From: Sporisorium sorghi
Taxonomy: Eukaryota; Basidiomycota; Ustilaginomycetes; Ustilaginales; Ustilaginaceae
NCBI GenBank assembly: GCA_023212695.1
Contig: JALCCG010000117.1
Location: forward strand, 1 to 62,520
Reading direction: 5' to 3'
Length of the DNA stretch: 62,520 nt
Shown here piece after piece: positions 61,019 to 62,520 of this stretch. The notes under the pieces are model-generated. The model made no database searches, was not told the DNA's origin, and was given only the letters and a program-made list of their open reading frames with translations. Made by a program: the position numbers and the translations under genes. Every line of letters begins with the position of its first letter. Position 1 is the stretch's first letter.

Positions 61019-62030
61019 GCAAATGCAATAAAGTATCCATCTTCTTATCCATCCCTGCCATGTTCATCTGTAACTGGCTGACCTGATCTTTGAGGGTGTC
61101 AACCTCCCTGCTGATACCTCCACTTGAACCCACGGCATTCCTACAGTCAAAGGAAAGAGCTTGTGACTGCATGTCGACAAGCTTGTCCAGGGTTTTGACC
61201 AGTGATTCCCCAATCTCCATCTTTGGTGTACAGCGGCGCTTGAGTGCTGGGCTACTCAGCTGGGAAACCAAGGACTGGGAGTCATCAATGTTGTCAAGGT
61301 CTGTGGTTGTGCTCTGAGTGCCCTCCCCTTGACTGCTGCTTTGACGATCATGCAACTGCTGCAAGGCAAGGGTCTGCCCCATCTGACCTGCTTCTTGTGC
61401 ATCACTGACAGCCTGCCTTCACTTCTGTCTTTCAGCACGTTGGGCTTGGGAAGCCTGGAAGTCTACCAGATTGAGAAATGATAGCTTGATTTTGGATGCA
61501 TTGAACAGATCAACAAGGTTGTAGAGTGTTGCATAGGCATCATCTTCATTGAAGTCAAAGTTGGCACTGGTGGCTCTGAGACTTGTGGCTTTCTTGTTGC
61601 GGACATCCCCAACCATGCGTTTCCACTGTGCTTCAAATGCACCATGAGGCTGTGATTCTCTGTGGTGCTTGGCAAGTGCTTCATTTGCCTCATCAATGGC
61701 TTCCTGCCAAGCTGATGCAGCTTCCTCCAGTGTAGACATGGCCCATGGATTATGGTTGTCCAAAGCTTTGATGAAGCAGAGGTGGTCCAGTGCAGACCAA
61801 TTCTTTCCACACTTTGGTTGGGTTGCTGCAAGAGTTGAAGCTGGTGGCATAGCTTGGTCTGGTGACAAGTCCAAGTCCAAGTCCAAGCCGGACATGGGAT
61901 TGCTGTGTTGGTAACTCTGTAGTTTGAGAGATTCACTGTCACGGTCAAGTTCCAGAATGCTGGATTCTCTGTCAGAGGAGCCAAGCAGGTCTGCTGCACT
62001 GGGTGGTGATGAGTGGTGGTTGGAAGACAT
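60984..62030 (-). pseudogene. Harbinger accessory Myb/SANT-like DNA-binding protein, one in-frame TGA
   Basis: Reading frame from ATG 62030 (MSSNHHSSPP) to a stop at 60984, with one in-frame TGA at 61419-61421 and no change of frame. Seen: N-terminal Ser-rich region; a Trp-containing helical domain KCGKNWSALDHLCFIKALDN ... AWQEAIDEANEAL ... FEAQWKRMVGDVRNKKA, a Myb/SANT-like fold that in PIF/Harbinger elements binds terminal repeats and helps import the transposase; and a C-terminal coiled coil with REVDTLKDQVSQLQMNMAGM. The stop falls between these parts. It faces the transposase gene (3' ends overlap). Confidence 0.78.
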
Positions 62031-62295
62031 GCTTGAGGTGATTGAGGGCAAGTTATGATGATGGTGTGAAGGGATGACGTGTTCCCACTAAAAATCTGAA
62101 GAAAAGCCTTTTCGGGTGCCTGATCTGCTGGACAAAAATTCTCACAATTATTTTGACATCTTTGACAGACACCACCAGACAACACCACACACACAAGCAG
62201 CAAGTGCAGTGCATACTGCAAAAGAGAAAAGCCTGCTGAAGTGAATGGTACCTTCAGCAGCCCTGTAGCTCTTTGTTTGTCAGTGCTAGAGACAT
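62031..62295. other. Upstream region of the accessory gene
   Basis: About 265 bp of A/T-rich sequence to the inverted repeat. It has no gene, but probably holds the accessory gene promoter. Confidence 0.5.
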
Positions 62296-62353
62296 TCAAA
62301 GGCGATGTGAGTTTTTGAGCAAAAAAAAGCCAAAAAACTCACATCGCCTTTGA
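62296..62353. repeat. 21-bp perfect inverted repeat, right side of the transposon
   Basis: Arms 62296-62316 and 62333-62353 are exact reverse complements, with a 16-nt A-rich loop. The arm core reads GGCGATGTGAGTTTTT. It may be a terminal repeat or a hairpin made by two abutting element ends. Confidence 0.9.
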
Positions 62354-62389
62354 TGACAGACTGAACAGCAACCATGAGGTGTGACACCA

Positions 62390-62453
62390 TGAGACTTATA
62401 TGGGCATGTTTGTGTCCTCATTCTCTTTCCCTATGTGGTGTTAATAAGTCTCA
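62390..62453. repeat. 10-bp inverted repeat, extended imperfectly
   Basis: TGAGACTTAT (62390-62399) and ATAAGTCTCA (62444-62453) with a 44-nt spacer. The flanks GTGACACCA and GTGGTGTTA are loosely complementary, so another small element is possible. Confidence 0.6.
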
Positions 62454-62520
62454 ACACTGCTGTCATGCTTCACTGGGGTGTTGGTGATCTGTGTGATAGA
62501 GAAGGACTAAATACATGAAT

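Larger units (their letters stand above)
59939..62353. mobile_element. Decayed PIF/Harbinger-type DNA transposon
   Basis: Two convergent genes with family-typical content, a DDE transposase and a Myb/SANT-like DNA-binding accessory protein, plus a perfect inverted repeat at the right side. Lower GC than the host genes by eye. Ends are provisional, as no matching left terminal repeat or target-site duplication was identified. All three interruptions seen are in-frame TGA. Confidence 0.75.

Noticed and set aside
61395..61430. A short intron that would remove the TGA in the accessory gene
   Set aside because: The only nearby GT...AG pair is 18 nt long, too short to be spliced.
1..62520. tRNA, rRNA or CRISPR arrays
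   Set aside because: None recognised by eye; a tRNAscan/Infernal run would be decisive. CRISPR is not expected in a fungus and no spaced repeat array was seen.

Overview
The window looks like a chromosomal segment of a smut fungus (Ustilaginaceae, Basidiomycota). The evidence is the divergent homeodomain pair bE/bW of the b mating-type locus, flanked by c1d1 and nat1 as known from Ustilago maydis and its relatives. Other support: dense, mostly intronless genes, a few short GT-AG introns (about 90-130 nt), high GC in coding DNA, and copies of the 9-bp smut pheromone response element (PRE, ACAAAGGGA) around the b genes. I cannot name the species.

Layout, left to right. 0.7-8.5 kb: a secreted double-psi-beta-barrel protein, the CTD phosphatase FCP1, a GNL1-type circularly permuted GTPase and methylthioadenosine phosphorylase. 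8.8-28.0 kb: a large RING-containing SNF2 ATPase, a NUDCD1-like protein, an LEA-like Ala/Ser-rich protein, a long DEAH RNA helicase, and an Ies1-like INO80 subunit. 28.2-36.6 kb is the b locus: c1d1, a PRE-dense intergenic segment, bE (two exons), a 240-bp shared promoter, bW (two exons) and nat1. 36.7-37.1 kb holds a nested inverted-repeat (foldback/MITE-like) sequence. 37.4-59.5 kb: a four-TM voltage-sensor-like protein, a palI/Rim9 protein, Sla2, Rpn5, a casein kinase I, the CAF-1 WD40 subunit (its 3' end lost in a poly-G tract beside a 10-N gap), Sen2 and Isd11. 59.9-62.4 kb: a decayed two-gene PIF/Harbinger transposon (DDE transposase plus Myb/SANT-like accessory gene, convergent and overlapping).

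How it fits together: bE and bW make the heterodimeric transcription factor that controls the dikaryotic, pathogenic phase. Their expression is expected to answer to the pheromone cascade through the HMG-box factor Prf1, which binds PREs. Here I count eight exact PREs: six in the c1d1-bE intergenic segment, one in the bE intron and one in the bW intron. The most striking single observation is an in-frame TAG in bW, after which the same frame stays open for 82 more codons to a natural-looking end. The remaining genes are mainly housekeeping functions (transcription, chromatin, tRNA splicing, proteasome, endocytosis, Fe-S assembly).
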